Assembly: GCF_964355755.1 (NCBI RefSeq) | Contig: NC_092672.1 | Location: 22,936,501 to 23,000,500 of the forward strand | DNA length: 64,000 bases | Direction of reading: 5' to 3' | Source of the DNA: Antedon mediterranea | Taxonomy: Eukaryota; Echinodermata; Crinoidea; Comatulida; Antedonidae | Part shown: positions 44,160 to 56,838 of the stretch, piece by piece | Layout: each line of letters starts with the position of its first letter | How positions within the stretch are numbered: position 1 is the first letter of the stretch | Translations under genes and position numbers: made by a program | The notes under the pieces: model-generated | The model's input: only the letters and a program-made list of their open reading frames with translations | What the model was told of the DNA's origin: nothing | Database searches by the model: none

Positions 44160-47100
44160 GGGTGTGTCGAAAGCGAAGACCTCGAAAGCGAAGATCGAAG
44201 ACCGAAGACCTCGAAAGCGAAGACCCGGCCTACACGGTAGTGTACACAAAATCGGACCAAAATCACACACAACTGATGATAACACCTTGAATTTACAGAT
44301 TCTAAAAAAATATTTCGATTTTAATCGTTATGTTATCAAAAAACATGACTTTATCTATGAACAAGTTCACGTGTATTCTCCAATGGAGTTAATATGTGAT
44401 ATGGTTTTACGAACAAACACATCGCGCTATTTGCAAGGCGACGGACGCACAAGAAGGACATCGCACAGAGCATTGAATTGAATGCAATGCCTACAATTTA
44501 AAACCATAGCCAAATTGTATAGAAAAGTATAGAAATAAACTACAATATGTAAATTATAAGAAGTAAAGGATTGCGATAGCCCTATTTAGGCTAATTTTAG
44601 AGTCTATATAAAAAGTGTCCGTATCATAGATTTTACACTTGTTTTAAAAAATGTTATACGCGTGAATACAACTTAGAGATCCTTTTTTTTTTTGCATTTA
44701 AATATGTTGATATTATGTTTATTATCTATAATATTTGCATATTATCTAAAATGTATGAATAAATACAATAAGATATTCATTTTCCTTTAATTATTCTGTA
44801 TAGTATTTTAAACGTTTACATTTTCCCCATTTTAGCCTATACTGCAGTATTGCTGATTTAATTATTCGCCAGTTTAAAAATGTTTTTCTAATAATAATGG
44901 ACAAATAATATTATCAGTATCGGTTAGTGTGATTGGTGAAGCGACAGTAATATGTAAAGAAGAAAAATGTAAAAAGTAAAATAAATATTTCATTAACCAA
45001 CGTATGAACAGCTTGGTTCCCACTAGAACGTAACGCAAGGACGTAAACGCAAGCGTTTTAACCAATGACAAGCGAAGTTATAGACAGTTAGCAATCAACA
45101 AAAACATCCTGCCGCAACGTATCGTATTGACGCGCAACATAAGAAAATACTCTATTTTGCATCCCCTCACGAGAGAATCATTACGATGAACGTAACTGAG
45201 GCATAAACGGTGTTGAACACGTCGGCTCCCACTTGTGAGGACACGCAAGTTTGTTCTTAATGCGCACTTTGCGTGGATCTGGAAACTAATTCCAGCTCTT
45301 AAAATATTTCCAGGCCAAATTTGACAGAACATATTCAAATTATGATTTGACAAAAAGCTAAAAAGAACGAACGATAGGAATCAGCGTTCTGCAAATTTTG
45401 GTTATAATCGATCGTTTCCTGCGACATATAATCTGTTTCACGGCTTCCATAATTTAGAATAACATTTAATTATGCCATTATGTCAACGTTAACAAAGACA
45501 AAAGCCATTCAAAACAAAGATTGAAATAAAAAATATTCGCTCCAAAATTGTCGATTTTGTTACGGTTGCAATGTGATTAGTGACGATATTAAAACGGGTG
45601 TTTATTTATATCGGTATTACGTTTACCGACACTGTCAAAAGACATTTCCAGTTCCAGACAGTTTAATGAAGTTCCAGTTCCGCCAACCACAATTGTCCTT
45701 ATCATCAAAGTAAAAAAACTGACTTCTGAAGCATTGCCCGTGGTGAATACAAAAAAAAGAGTTACTCTCTATACATGTCTTTGTTAAGGATGGTGAATTT
45801 TTATCGGGCTTAACCACTCTAACCCCCAACCTTCTATCTCACAGGCTTGTGGGATGAGACGACTATTCAACAGTCTCCCGATTTTCAACAGATTGTCGAC
45901 GTCCCGCTTCTAAATGTTTGCATATCCCTGCCATGAGTCTCCATTAACAAAAGAAAATATAAATTTAAAAAAAATGAAGAAACAGGTTACCGGATGTATA
46001 CTGACCATTTAAATATAGAATTGACACTACACAAACAAATCTAAGAGAATTATATACTATTATAACGGGTTAACGATCGAGCAAAATCTTCAGAATGTGA
46101 TGCCTATCGTTCGTTCTACAGTAGGCCTATTAATTTGAATACAGTATAATTTTTGATTTTGACAATAAAAAGATATAAAATAAAGTTCCGTTAGTTCACG
46201 GTAAGCTATTGGGACGAACTGTCATCGGCCCGGGAAATATTTTAAGAGCTGAAATTTGTTTTCAGATCGACGCAACGTATCCACGCAAAGTGCAACACAA
46301 GGACGTAACGCAACGCAAGTGAATTGACCAATCACAAGCGATGGCTTATTCGCTTCTGATTACTAACTGTCTATAACTTCGCTTGTCATTGGTTAAAACG
46401 CTTGCGTTGCGTGTACGTTCTTGCGTTACGTTCTAGTGGGAACCAAGCTTAAGGAAATAACCTTGCGTGTCATCACAAGTGGGAATCGACGTGTTCAACA
46501 CACCGTTTCTGCTTTACGTTCATCATAATGATCTTTTCGATCGTGAGGGGAGGCAAAATAGATAGATGACTATTTTTCTTTACGTTGCGCATCAATACGA
46601 TACGTTGTGGCAGGATTTTTTTGTTAGTGGTTTATACGTTGGTTAATGAAATATTTATTTTCCTTTTTAAATTTTTCTTTACATAGTAGGCCTACTGTCG
46701 TTTCACCAACCACACTAAATATTCTGATACTGATATATTATTTGTCTATTATGAATACATTAGAAAACATTTTGAAACTGGCGATTAAGTAAAACAGCAA
46801 TAGTATACAATGGGAAAATGTAAAAGTTTAAATACAATACAGGAAAATGAATATCTTATTGTATTTATTTATACATTTAGATAATAAACAATAGGCAAAT
46901 ATTATAGATAAAAAACACATAGCAACATATAAAATCAAAATACGGACACTTTTTATTATAGGCTCTAAAATAAGCCTAAAAAAAGCCTACCGCCATCCTT
47001 TACTTCTTACAATTTACTTTATGTAGTTTATTTCTATACTTATAAACAATTGGCTATGGGTTTAAATTGTAGGCGACGTGTGCTACAAAGTTATCGGAAC

Positions 47101-47443
47101 AAAAGTGACATTTAATTTTGCATTCAATTCAATGCTCTGTGCGAGGGCCTTCTTGTGCGTCCGTCGCCTTGCAAATAGCGCGATGTGTTTGTTCGTAAAA
47201 CCATATCACATATTAACTCCATTGGTGAAAACGCGTGAGCCTGTTCATAGATAAAGTCATGTTTTTTGATAACGTAACAATTAAAATCGAAATATTTTTT
47301 TAGAATCTGTAAATTCAAGGTGTTATCACGATTTTGTATGATTTTGGTCGGATTTTGTAAACACTACCATTTCGTAGGGTCTTCGCTTTCGAGGTCTTCG
47401 GTCTTCGATCTTCGCTTTCGAGGTCTTCGCTTTCGACACACCC
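44160..47443. mobile_element. 3.3-kb foldback, MULE-like element with arms over 1 kb
   Basis: The inverted arms (about 44160-45325 and 46215-47443) begin GGGTGTGTCGAAAGCGAAGA and are flanked by a perfect 10-bp duplication GGCCTAGTAG (44150-44159 and 47444-47453). Long inverted repeats with a 9-11 bp duplication fit Mutator-like elements. Each arm carries the same short ORF (44140-44481 +; 47124-47318 -, containing IKKHDFIYEQ and TSRYLQGDGRTRR). Most arm differences change the amino acid, so coding selection is unlikely. The spacer of about 0.9 kb has no transposase. Confidence 0.88.
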
Positions 47444-47716
47444 GGCCTAGTAGGCATATTATTAGGCCTATAGTTAGGATAGATAATCATAGCACTTTTC
47501 CTACTGGAATTACGGAAAGACTTGATGATTTTAGGGGCCAAACCATATCATATAATATAATTATAAATAAAGGAAGTAAATTTGTTAAACATCTTTGTAT
47601 CAAAATTGATTAAATTCACATCTTTAATGAATGGTGGCACAGAATAGTTGTAGCTCTGTTGTTAAGAAAGCTAATTGTAATACTGTACTGTACTCCCTGC
47701 CCAAATTGGTGGGCTG

Positions 47717-48135
47717 CTTTTTGATGGATTACTTCCTGGCCTAGCCTTTTGATGGATTACTTCCTGGCCTAGCCTTTTGATGGATTACTTCCTGGCCTAG
47801 CCTTTTGATGGATTACTTCCTGGCCTAGCCTTTTGATGGATTACTTCCTGGCCTAGCCTTTTGATGGATTACTTCCTGGCCTAGCCTTTTGATGGATTAC
47901 TTCCTGGCCTAGCCTTTTGATGGATTACTTCCTGGCCTAGCCTTTTGATGGATTACTTCCTGGCCTAGCCTTTTGATGGATTACTTCCTGGCCTAGCCTT
48001 TTGATGGATTACTTCCTGGCCTAGCCTTTTGATGGATTACTTCCTGGCCTAGCCTTTTGATGGATTACTTCCTGGCCTACCCTTTTGATGGATTACTTCC
48101 TGGCCTAGCCTTTTGATGGATTACTTCCTGGCCTT
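47717..48135. repeat. 28-bp minisatellite, about 15 copies
   Basis: Near-identical units TTTTGATGGATTACTTCCTG followed by GCCTAGCC. Very low divergence implies recent expansion. Confidence 0.98.
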
Positions 48136-48667
48136 TGACGATAAGATGGAAGCAATGGATTAACTGAATAAAGTTTACTTAGAACAGTAGGTGTGTGTTT
48201 ATAACAAAGAAAGATGAATGTTTTCATTTTTTAGTGAATTACTGATTCTATTTAACTCAGCTCTGCCTTGAAAATTTCTCCCCACTACATTCAACTCCCA
48301 AACATTCAAATATTTGTATACTAATGCCAAGGCATGATAACATGCTGCCACAGCTGCCAGCTATACTACAGTATCACCTAGTTTATTTAGCAGGGTTCTG
48401 GAATATCAGCAGAAGTTGTAGCAAAGCATCTTGTATCTTATGGATGTTACCTTCTGTAGCTATTAAATCAAATCAAAATCACAGGAAGAATGGCAACATT
48501 TTATTTTAACATATTTAAAAACACTATATTTAAACTGTACCTTAGTATATGAACATAATAAAAACTGTAAATCCAGAAGAACAACATAAAAAAGGTAAGT
48601 CACAATGTGTAAATCATTCAAAAGTCTGATGGAATATGAATTGATGATACAAAATGAATTTAAATAT

Positions 48668-48990
48668 CTTGTCACCTGACCATTGCACAATCTTAGTGAA
48701 TTCAGTCTTTTATCTCATTTTTATTTACCAAATAAAGAGTGATTTAAATCCTCACATATTTTCATAGCCTTTGTCAGCTTATTGGGGTTTGATCATGTCA
48801 TCTGGACTGATTTCAATAATATTTGTTCTTCTTGTCACCTGACCATTGCACAATCTTAGTGAATTCAGTCTTTTATCTCATTTTTATTTACCAAATAAAG
48901 AGTGATTTAAATCCTCACATATTTTCATAGCCTTTGTCAGCTTATTGGGGTTTGATCATGTCATCTGGACTGATTTCAATAATATTTGTT
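48668..48990. repeat. 163-bp tandem duplication
   Basis: CTTGTCACCTGACCATTGCA through TTTCAATAATATTTGTT is present twice (48668 and 48831), virtually identical. Confidence 0.95.
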
Positions 48991-49068
48991 TTTCTCTTTT
49001 ATTCTCTATCTAGAAAATCATGGCACTTTCAACTTTTAAATCCCAAAAAATAAAAAAATTATTATAAA

Positions 49069-50699
49069 GGGTCTGTTTCTGCTGCATAACGCAATTTAAC
49101 CGGTTATTTTAAAATAGATTAAAAATAGATAACAATAACAAGACCGCGTTTCTGCTCAATTTGTGCTCCGAAATAACCGGTTAAATCTATGGGTGGTTGT
49201 CGAGCAAAACGTCATCATTACCCAAAATGCAATACACTCAGACGGAAATAGTAAGTTGTCTGTTTGTTTACATCGACGTCGTCAATACACACGTGTGTAT
49301 ATCGCCGAACATCTCAAACATGTTAAAATAATAAAATGTTGTCTACAGGTCTACAAGTTTTGTTTTTTGTAAAGCCTACTTACTGATCGCTAATAAAATT
49401 AATTCTCATGGCGCCTTCAATAACATGGGGAGGGTCGTGCAGCGCCCGATCGCCTAGGATAATTTTTATCTAGCCTAAAATTCCTCTTGAACAAAGACGA
49501 TGATGATACGGCCCTTCCCACGTGAACGACTGTTGTCTTTCGCGAGCGCGGTCCTACAAAAAACCAAACGGAAACAAAAACGAGACTTAGAATGTTGCAA
49601 TACCTACCAAACGAGAGTAGATAATTGTTAATTAATTATGAAACCCTAACTTTTATAGCAAAAATCGTCCGAATTTATGTTAAAAACGACGAGTTTAGCC
49701 ACAAAAACTTAAATCAAACGAGAGTATCCAAGTCATAGAATATCGCACGCACATAGTGCCTTTAATAGAATAATGAGTATTAAACATTGTTTCGTATATT
49801 TATGTACTAACATAAATAATAACACATTTCTATGCTTAATAAAATCATATTTAATATAATATTATCAAAGGCTCTCATAACCTTTGTTTTCGGTCGATGT
49901 GATGTTTTTCTAAAAAAATTATATAAAACGATCAAATTAAGATTGTTCATTGTTCTCCTATTAAAGGCACTAAGGGCGTGCCATAAATACGCTCGTTTGG
50001 ATTAAGTTTTTGTTGCTAAATTCATAGTTTATAACATAAATTCGGATGATTTTTGCTATAAAATTTGGGTTTTCATAATTAATTAACCATTATCAACTAT
50101 CGTTTGGTAGTATTTGCAACATTCTGAGTCCCTTTTGTTTCCGTTTTGGTGTTAATATAGGACCATCCATACCCTTCGCGAGCGTGTACTAACGCCTCAA
50201 ATTGCTTAGCTTGGGTAGTCCCCGGAACTCCACCCCAAATTCCTCTTTTACTTTCGCAAAAATGCTCTTATTTATTATCTGTGATTCTTTTCTATTGCCT
50301 GCCATCCTTCCCCGTACTTTCTCTCCCCCCACAACTGAATAACATATCTTGTGATTTCATTCATCCACATACATGTTCACTTCTTCGTTCGACTGTCAAA
50401 ACCACGAGGAAAACACGCACCGTATGCGACGGTGTCTGACCCGGGGTCACAACTGTCAATCAAATAACCGTTATTTCGTGTTGCAGCTAAGAATTGCTCA
50501 GCGATAACCGGTTAAACGGCGTTCTAACACCGATTTAAATTGGTGTTTTTAACCGGTTATTTTGCGCTGCCTTTTAACCGGTTACCACAAATGTGTCCTG
50601 TTTCTGCTGCCAAGAAAATGGAGTTAATTTATTCACACCGATTTTAATTTATTCACACCGATTTTAACCGGTTATTTTTTATGCAGCAGAAACAGGCCC
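49069..50699. mobile_element. 1.6-kb inverted-repeat element with AACCGGTT motifs
   Basis: The ends GGGTCTGTTTCTGCTGCATAA and (inverted) GGGCCTGTTTCTGCTGCATAA are flanked by AAA on both sides. AACCGGTTA sites recur near both ends (49100, 49175, 50505, 50548, 50575 and 50666). No transposase is present; the 3-bp flank could fit a Harbinger/PIF-type element. It contains a nested inverted-repeat element. Confidence 0.8.
49551..50177. mobile_element. Nested inverted-repeat element inside 49069-50699
   Basis: Arms of about 210 bp (GGTCCTA..CCAAACGGAAACAAAA..GAATGTTGCAA..TTAATTAATTATGAAA at 49551-49780, inverted at 49945-50166) surround a spacer of about 170 bp. TTCGCGAGCG occurs directly on both sides (about 49541 and 50178), a probable 10-bp target duplication. 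Confidence 0.75.
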
Positions 50700-51026
50700 A
50701 AACACTCATGTATAGAATTTGTCAAATTTTATATAAATATTTATTAACATAGTAAATAAGTCAATACAGTAATTGTGTCATATTTGTTGTGATTGTTTGT
50801 TATCCAAACATGATAAATATTTGTATACATTACCTTTTTTTTTATTCATCATTAATGATCATAACAGTTTAAATTTGTAACTTATCATCTAGATTTTTCC
50901 TCCTTCACTGTAAATGAAATGATAAAATGCACTTTGTGAAGTGAAACAAATTAATGTAATAAAATTAACTTAATGAAATAAATTAAATCAATAAACTAGA
51001 CATGGAACTCGTCACTTGACGACGAG

Positions 51027-52082
51027 TTTGGTTATCCGCCCGCAACAAAACGTATCTTGCGCATTCAATTACTTTTCAGTTATGACTTTTCCAAAAAGTA
51101 TCCTATTCAAAATTAAAACTGCCTTTTCGGTGTAATAACCAAATAAATCTTTTTATTTAATTGTTTTCGCCTGATGAGATTCGAACCCGGTACCTCTGAT
51201 ATCAAAGGCGGTTGCACTACACATCGAGCCATATGAGCACCTGCTGAAGAAAATCCGAAGAAAGATTACTCGTTCACTCGTGAACCCTTCGATGAAAGTT
51301 GATTATTACATACCGAACTAATCATAATTTTTACTATTATAAAATCTTCACAAATTTTAAACAGTGACATATTATGAAAGTTTATGAAGTTTCATATATT
51401 ACAATATGAAGAAAAAAGATAAACGTTATGTTTATTGTTTTGTTTTTTGAAAATGTTATTGTTGGTTTGATTGTAAAAATTTCAAAAATTATATTTAATA
51501 TGCAAATAATGTAGCCATCAAACACGTTTTAACATTCAACAATATAATAAATCACATCTATGATTCATACACTGCAACAAAATAAAATAAAAAATAGGGG
51601 TAACCTTGCATTCTGATGAACTGTATCGTTTTTAAAAGTAGACATATTTTGCAACATTTTCACAATTTTTTAACGTTTAACGTGCGCAACCAGTCATGTT
51701 TAAAGTACTCGTAGAACGTCATCTCGAGTTGACTAGTGAATAAAATAACATAAAATTGTTAACGGAAGTTTGAAAAACACAATTAATGTAAAAGAAATGC
51801 TCATACGCGTTCCCTGTGCCGTGCGCGCGTAAAAATGTTATGTTAAATACGCGAAATTTATAAAATCGCGCGAAAGTCACGTTGCACAGTTGCAAACGTC
51901 GTGAAAACCTTCACTGCACAACTTCATTGAATGGCGATATGTTGAGAAAATTACGAATCGTTATGTTTGCAAGTTTTAGAGATACGCGTGACACAAAAAT
52001 TACAGAAAGAAGAATAGGGGAAAAAAAAATATGATTTCGTACAATCACAAGAGGTTATCCAGCAACTTCGTTGCGGATAACC
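51027..52082. repeat. Repeat region bounded by GGTTATCCGC inverted motifs
   Basis: The left has GGTTATCCGCCCGCAAC (51032) and the right has TTGCGGATAACC (52071). The interior contains a tRNA-like promoter segment on the minus strand and a CpG-rich segment at 51665-51910 resembling 30050-30330. The element class is unclear. Confidence 0.5.
51168..51240 (-). repeat. tRNA-like SINE promoter region
   Basis: The minus strand has an A-box-like TGGCTCGATGTGTAGTGC and a B-box GGTTCGAATCT with normal spacing, and a CCTTTGATATCAGAGG stem between them. The anticodon loop would have six bases and the T stem does not pair. This is therefore not a functional tRNA gene but probably a tRNA-derived SINE head. 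Confidence 0.5.
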
Positions 52083-53215
52083 AATTTAAACTTTACTTAG
52101 ATTACAAATACTGCCACCAGTGTCCCAACATTTGAGATCACTTCTTTCTTATAAATATACTGCCACCAATGTAAGCTTATTTGTTATCTTTGCTGTTCTA
52201 TATTTGTAATCAATACAAAGGTTAAAGTTTAAATATTACCTTTTTATGGATTCTCTCCCTACAGTGTTGAGCCTAATCTAATACTGTTTTACTTAAATTG
52301 TACAAAGGGTTCTTAAAGGTTATCCACATGTCTAAATTAGACGGAAGTTTTTCAATTCAATTGTTATTTACAGTTTTGCTGTAAGAAATTGATAGGTTGC
52401 TAATTTAAATTGATTTAACAAAGTTACGAATGTGAATTGAGATTGTTCCAAATGGCTGGAATGACATAAGAGAGTTACAATGGACAAAAGGGATACAGAA
52501 AGTGGGGAAATCTCTTCTTTGATTAATAAAGTATTACAGACAAAAACGTTTCATTATTTTGTGTTTTGGCCTAGAGGGCGTTGTTAGGAATTGTGTTGTT
52601 AATTGTTCAAACATTTTAAAAGATTACTTTGTACTGTTCATATTTATTTTACAGGGTGTGAGTGAGTGTAGCTACTGTATGATACAAAGTCCAATGTTAT
52701 TGAACTTCCTTCAATACAGACTTGTAAACAATTGACTATTTTGTAATTTGCACATTTTGAGCTTTGCTGTCATGTGACTATACAATCACTCAAATTTTAA
52801 ATAAAATCATGAAATTCATTTTTAAACATTTAATTTGATTTATTCACCATGTGACATGATCAAAAGGAAAAATCAATATGCATCTGTAGTATAAGATGCT
52901 TTATTAAAATGTCATTATAGCACACGGGAGAATTGGAAGTAAAGTTTCACAATAGTAAAAAATAGTTGAAATGGTAAATCATACAAAATGAAAAATCTAT
53001 ACAAAATTAACAAATCAGGATAACAAGAAACAAACATGATACAAATAAGATAACAATTTATTTGACATTGACATTATCTTATATTATGACCTTTGGATTT
53101 TCTATTTATTTTACCTTGTCTTTAACCAATATTACATTTGAAATTGTAGGGCAATGATAAAATGAAAGCAAACATTAAATCATGTGACTTTGAATACTTG
53201 ATTGACGCAGACAAT
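52083..53215. other. Intergenic, no gene seen
   Basis: AT-rich sequence without a recognisable coding, RNA or repeat signal. ATACTGCCACCA occurs twice (52109 and 52159). Confidence 0.4.
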
Positions 53216-53218
53216 ATA

Positions 53219-53820
53219 ACAATTCTTGTCCAGTATTGGTCTTCATTATTTCAAATCTTTAAAAGTAAAATTTTCACTGTAGAGTATTTGTGTTGTAGCT
53301 GTTTAACAATTCTTGTCCAGTATTGGTCTTTGTTATTTCATATCTTTAAAAGTAAAATGTTCACTGTAGAGTATTTGTGATGTAGTTGTTTAACAATTCT
53401 TGTCTAGTATTGGTCTTCATTTCATATCTTTAAAGTAAAATGTTCACTGTAGAGTATTTGTGATGTAGCTGTTTAACAATTCTTGTCCAGTATTGGTCTT
53501 CACTATTTCATATCTTTAAATGCAAAATGTTCATTATAGAGTATTTGTGATGTAGTTGTTTAACCATTCTTGTCCAGTATTGGTCTTCACTATTTCATAT
53601 CTTTAAAAGTAAAATGTTCACTATAGAGTATTTGTGATGTAGTTGTTTAACAATTCTTGTCCAGTATTGGTCTTCATTTCATATCTTTAAAAGTAAAATG
53701 TTCACTGTAGAGTATTTGTGATGTAGCTGTTTAATAATTCTTGTCCAGTATTGGTCTTCATTTCATATCTTTAAAAGTAAAATGTTCATTATAGAGTATT
53801 TGTGTTGTAGCTGTTTGTCA
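53219..53820. repeat. 87-bp minisatellite, about seven copies
   Basis: The unit AATTCTTGTCCAGTATTGGT..TTTAAAAGTAAAATGTTCACTGTAGAGTATTTGTG recurs about every 84-87 bp (53221, 53308, 53395, ...). Confidence 0.95.
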
Positions 53821-54099
53821 TGTTGGTTTACCTGCTTGTCTTTACATTCTATTAGTATGTTAAACATTTTGTACAGAGAGTTAAGTTTTACATTTTACTC
53901 AGTTGTTGCTTGTCTTTATTGAAAATGATACTTTAATATCAGTGGTACTGGTGTCACACAGTGCATCCAAAAAGAACAAACAAAAACAACATAAAAATTA
54001 ATTAAATGAACAAATTGAAAGAACATGAAATGTACATTAAGCTTCTAAACGTTCTTATACATTTTAAAGTGAATTTATTTGTTCCTTTCTAATTAATAA

Positions 54100-56160
54100 A
54101 GTATCAAATACATTCTACAGTATTGTCTTATACCTGTTATATCATGTTGGTTTATCTGTGGCTTTCTATTTAATAAAGTGTATCAAATACAGTATTGTTT
54201 TATACCTGTTATATCATGTTGGTTTATCTGTGCCTTTCTATTTATTAAAGTGTATCAAATACAGCATTGTTTTATACCTGTTATATCATGTTGGTTTATG
54301 TGTGCCTTTCTATTTAATAAAGTGTAATACAGTATTGTTTTATACCTGTTATATCATGTTGGTTTATCTGTGGCTTTCTATTTGATAAAGTGTAATACAG
54401 TATTGTTTTATACCTGTTACATCATGTTGGTTTATGTGTGCCTTTCTATTTAATAAAGTGTAATACAGTATTGTTTTATACCTGTTATATCATGTTGGTT
54501 TATGTGTGGCTTTCTATTTAATAAAGTGTAATACAGTATTGTCTTATACCTGATATATCATGTTGGTTTATCTGTGGCTTTCTATTTAATAAAGTGTAAT
54601 ACAGTATTGTTTTATACCTGTTACATCATGTAGGTTTATGTGTGCCTTTCTATTTAATAAAGTGTAATACAGTATTGTTTTATACCTGTTATATCATGTT
54701 GGTTTATGTGTGGCTTTCTATTTAATAAAGTGTAATACAGTATTGTTTTATACCTGTTATATCATGTTGCTTTATGTGTGCCTTTCTATTTAATAAAGTG
54801 TAATACAGTATTGTTTTATACCTGTTATATCATGTTGCTTTATGTGTGCCTTTCTATTTAATAAAGTGTAATACAGTATTGTTTTATACCTGTTATATCA
54901 TGTTGGTTTATGTGTGCCTTTCTATTTAATAAAGTGTATCAAATACAGTATTGTTTAATACCTGTTATATCATGTTGGTTTATCTGTGGCTTTCTGTTTA
55001 ATAAAGTGTAATACAGTATTGCTTTATACCTGTTATATCATGTTGGTTTATCTGTGGCTTTCTATTTAATAAAGTGTAATACAGTATTGTTTTATACCTG
55101 TTATATCATGTTGGTTTATCTGTGGCTTTCTGTTTAATAAAGTGTAATACAGTATTGTTTTATACCTGTTACATCATGTTGGTTTATGTGTGCCTTTCTA
55201 TTTAATAAAGTGTAATACAGTATTGTTTTATACCTGTTATATCATGTTGGTTTATCTGTGGCTTTCTATTTAATAAAGTGTATCAAATACAGTATTGTTT
55301 TATACCTGTTATATCATGTTGGTTTATCTGTGGCTTTCTGTTTAATAAAGTGTATCAAATACAGTATTGTTTTATACCTGTTATATCATGTTGGTTTATC
55401 TGTGCCTTTCTATTTAATAAAGTGTATCAAATACAGTATTGTCTTATACCTGTTATATCATGTTGGTGTATGTGTGCCTTTCTGTTTAATAAAGTGTATC
55501 AAATACAGTATTGTTTTATATCTGTTATATCATTCATGTTGGTTTATGTGTGCCTTTCTGTTTAATAAAGTGTAATACAGTATTGTTTTATACCTGTTAT
55601 ATCATGTTGGTTTATGTGTGCCTTTCTATTTAATAAAGTGTAATACAGTATTGTTTTATACCTGTTATATCATGTTGGTTTATCTATGGCTTTCTATTTA
55701 ATAAAGTGTATCACATACAGTATTGTTTAATACCTGTTATATCATGTTGGTTTATCTATGGCTTTCTATTTAATAAAGTGTATCAAATACAGTATTGTTT
55801 ATACCTGTTATATCATGTTGGTTTATCTATGGCTTTCTATTTAATAAAGTGTAATACAGTATTGTTTTATACCTGTTATATCATGTTGGTTTATCTGTGG
55901 CTTTCTATTTAATAAAGTGTATCAAATACAGTATTGTTTAATACCTGTTATACCATGTTGGTTTATCTGTGCCTTTCTATTTAATAAATTGTAATACAGT
56001 ATTGTTTTATACCTGTTATATCATGTTGGTTTATCTATGGCTTTCTATTTAATAAAGTGTAATACAGTATTGTTTTATACCTGTTATATCATGTTGGTTT
56101 ATCTGTGGCTTTTTATTTAATAAAGTGTATCAAATACAGTAATTGTTTTTAACTCTTATA
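54100..56160. repeat. 68/72-bp minisatellite, about 30 copies
   Basis: Units TATACCTGTTATATCATGTT..GGCTTTCTATTTAATAAAGTGTA. Two length classes differ by 4 bp (GTATCAAATAC or GTAATAC). Runs of 72-bp units keep frames open and create artefactual repeated ORFs (e.g. 54158-54385 and 55258-55575). Each unit has an AATAAA hexamer. Confidence 0.97.
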
Positions 56161-56722
56161 CTATGTTGGTTGGTCTATCTATTTTAATAAACTGTGTCAA
56201 ACATGATGTAAAGTATATTTATTTTTGGTTCATCTGTTGCCCCTGCTTGTTGTTTGAACTTAGACTACATTAATCTAATAACCTTTGCCTTAGTTTACTG
56301 TTTGTTTGTCACCCTGTTATTCCCTTAGTAATATCATCTGATAAACTTACAGCAAATATTAAACCAGACTTTGTTGCACTATTGTAGCATTAAATATAGT
56401 AGTTTGTTTAAATACTTTTTTAAACACTCTAAAATTCACAGTACACTTTTTTCAGTTTGTCTTCTGTCTTTATACAATTTTGTTTAAATATTATTATTAA
56501 CCAAATTACAAAATAGTGTATAATTTACTTTATTATTATTTAAATCCAAAGTTGTTTAAATATATTAAGTCTTTTGTCAGAATGTCTTATATTAGCAGTT
56601 TTTTTTTAAATTTCAACTCCGTATTTTTATTTTAAAACAAGCTAATTTATTATTATGTCTGACCACTATTGCTGAATTTATTATTATATTTGACGAATAA
56701 TTGTCTTCACTATTTCTGAAGT

Positions 56723-56838
56723 CAGAGTAGTTAGATTGTTGTGCTATCCTTCTCAGTAAGCCAGAGTAGTTAGATTGGTGTGCTTTCCTTCTCAGTAAGC
56801 CAGAGTAGTTAGATTGTTGTGCTTTTCTTTTCAGTGCA
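56723..56838. repeat. 39-bp tandem repeat, about three copies
   Basis: CAGAGTAGTTAGATTGTTGT units at 56723, 56762 and 56801. The minus ORF across them (56613-56867) repeats a 13-residue block and is not supported as a gene. Confidence 0.88.

Noticed and set aside
51168-51240. Functional tRNA gene
   Set aside because: Six-base anticodon loop and an unpaired T stem; kept only as a SINE-like head.
54158-55912. ORFs of repeated 24-residue hydrophobic blocks
   Set aside because: They arise from runs of 72-bp minisatellite units; no start context and no conservation of frame in 68-bp units.
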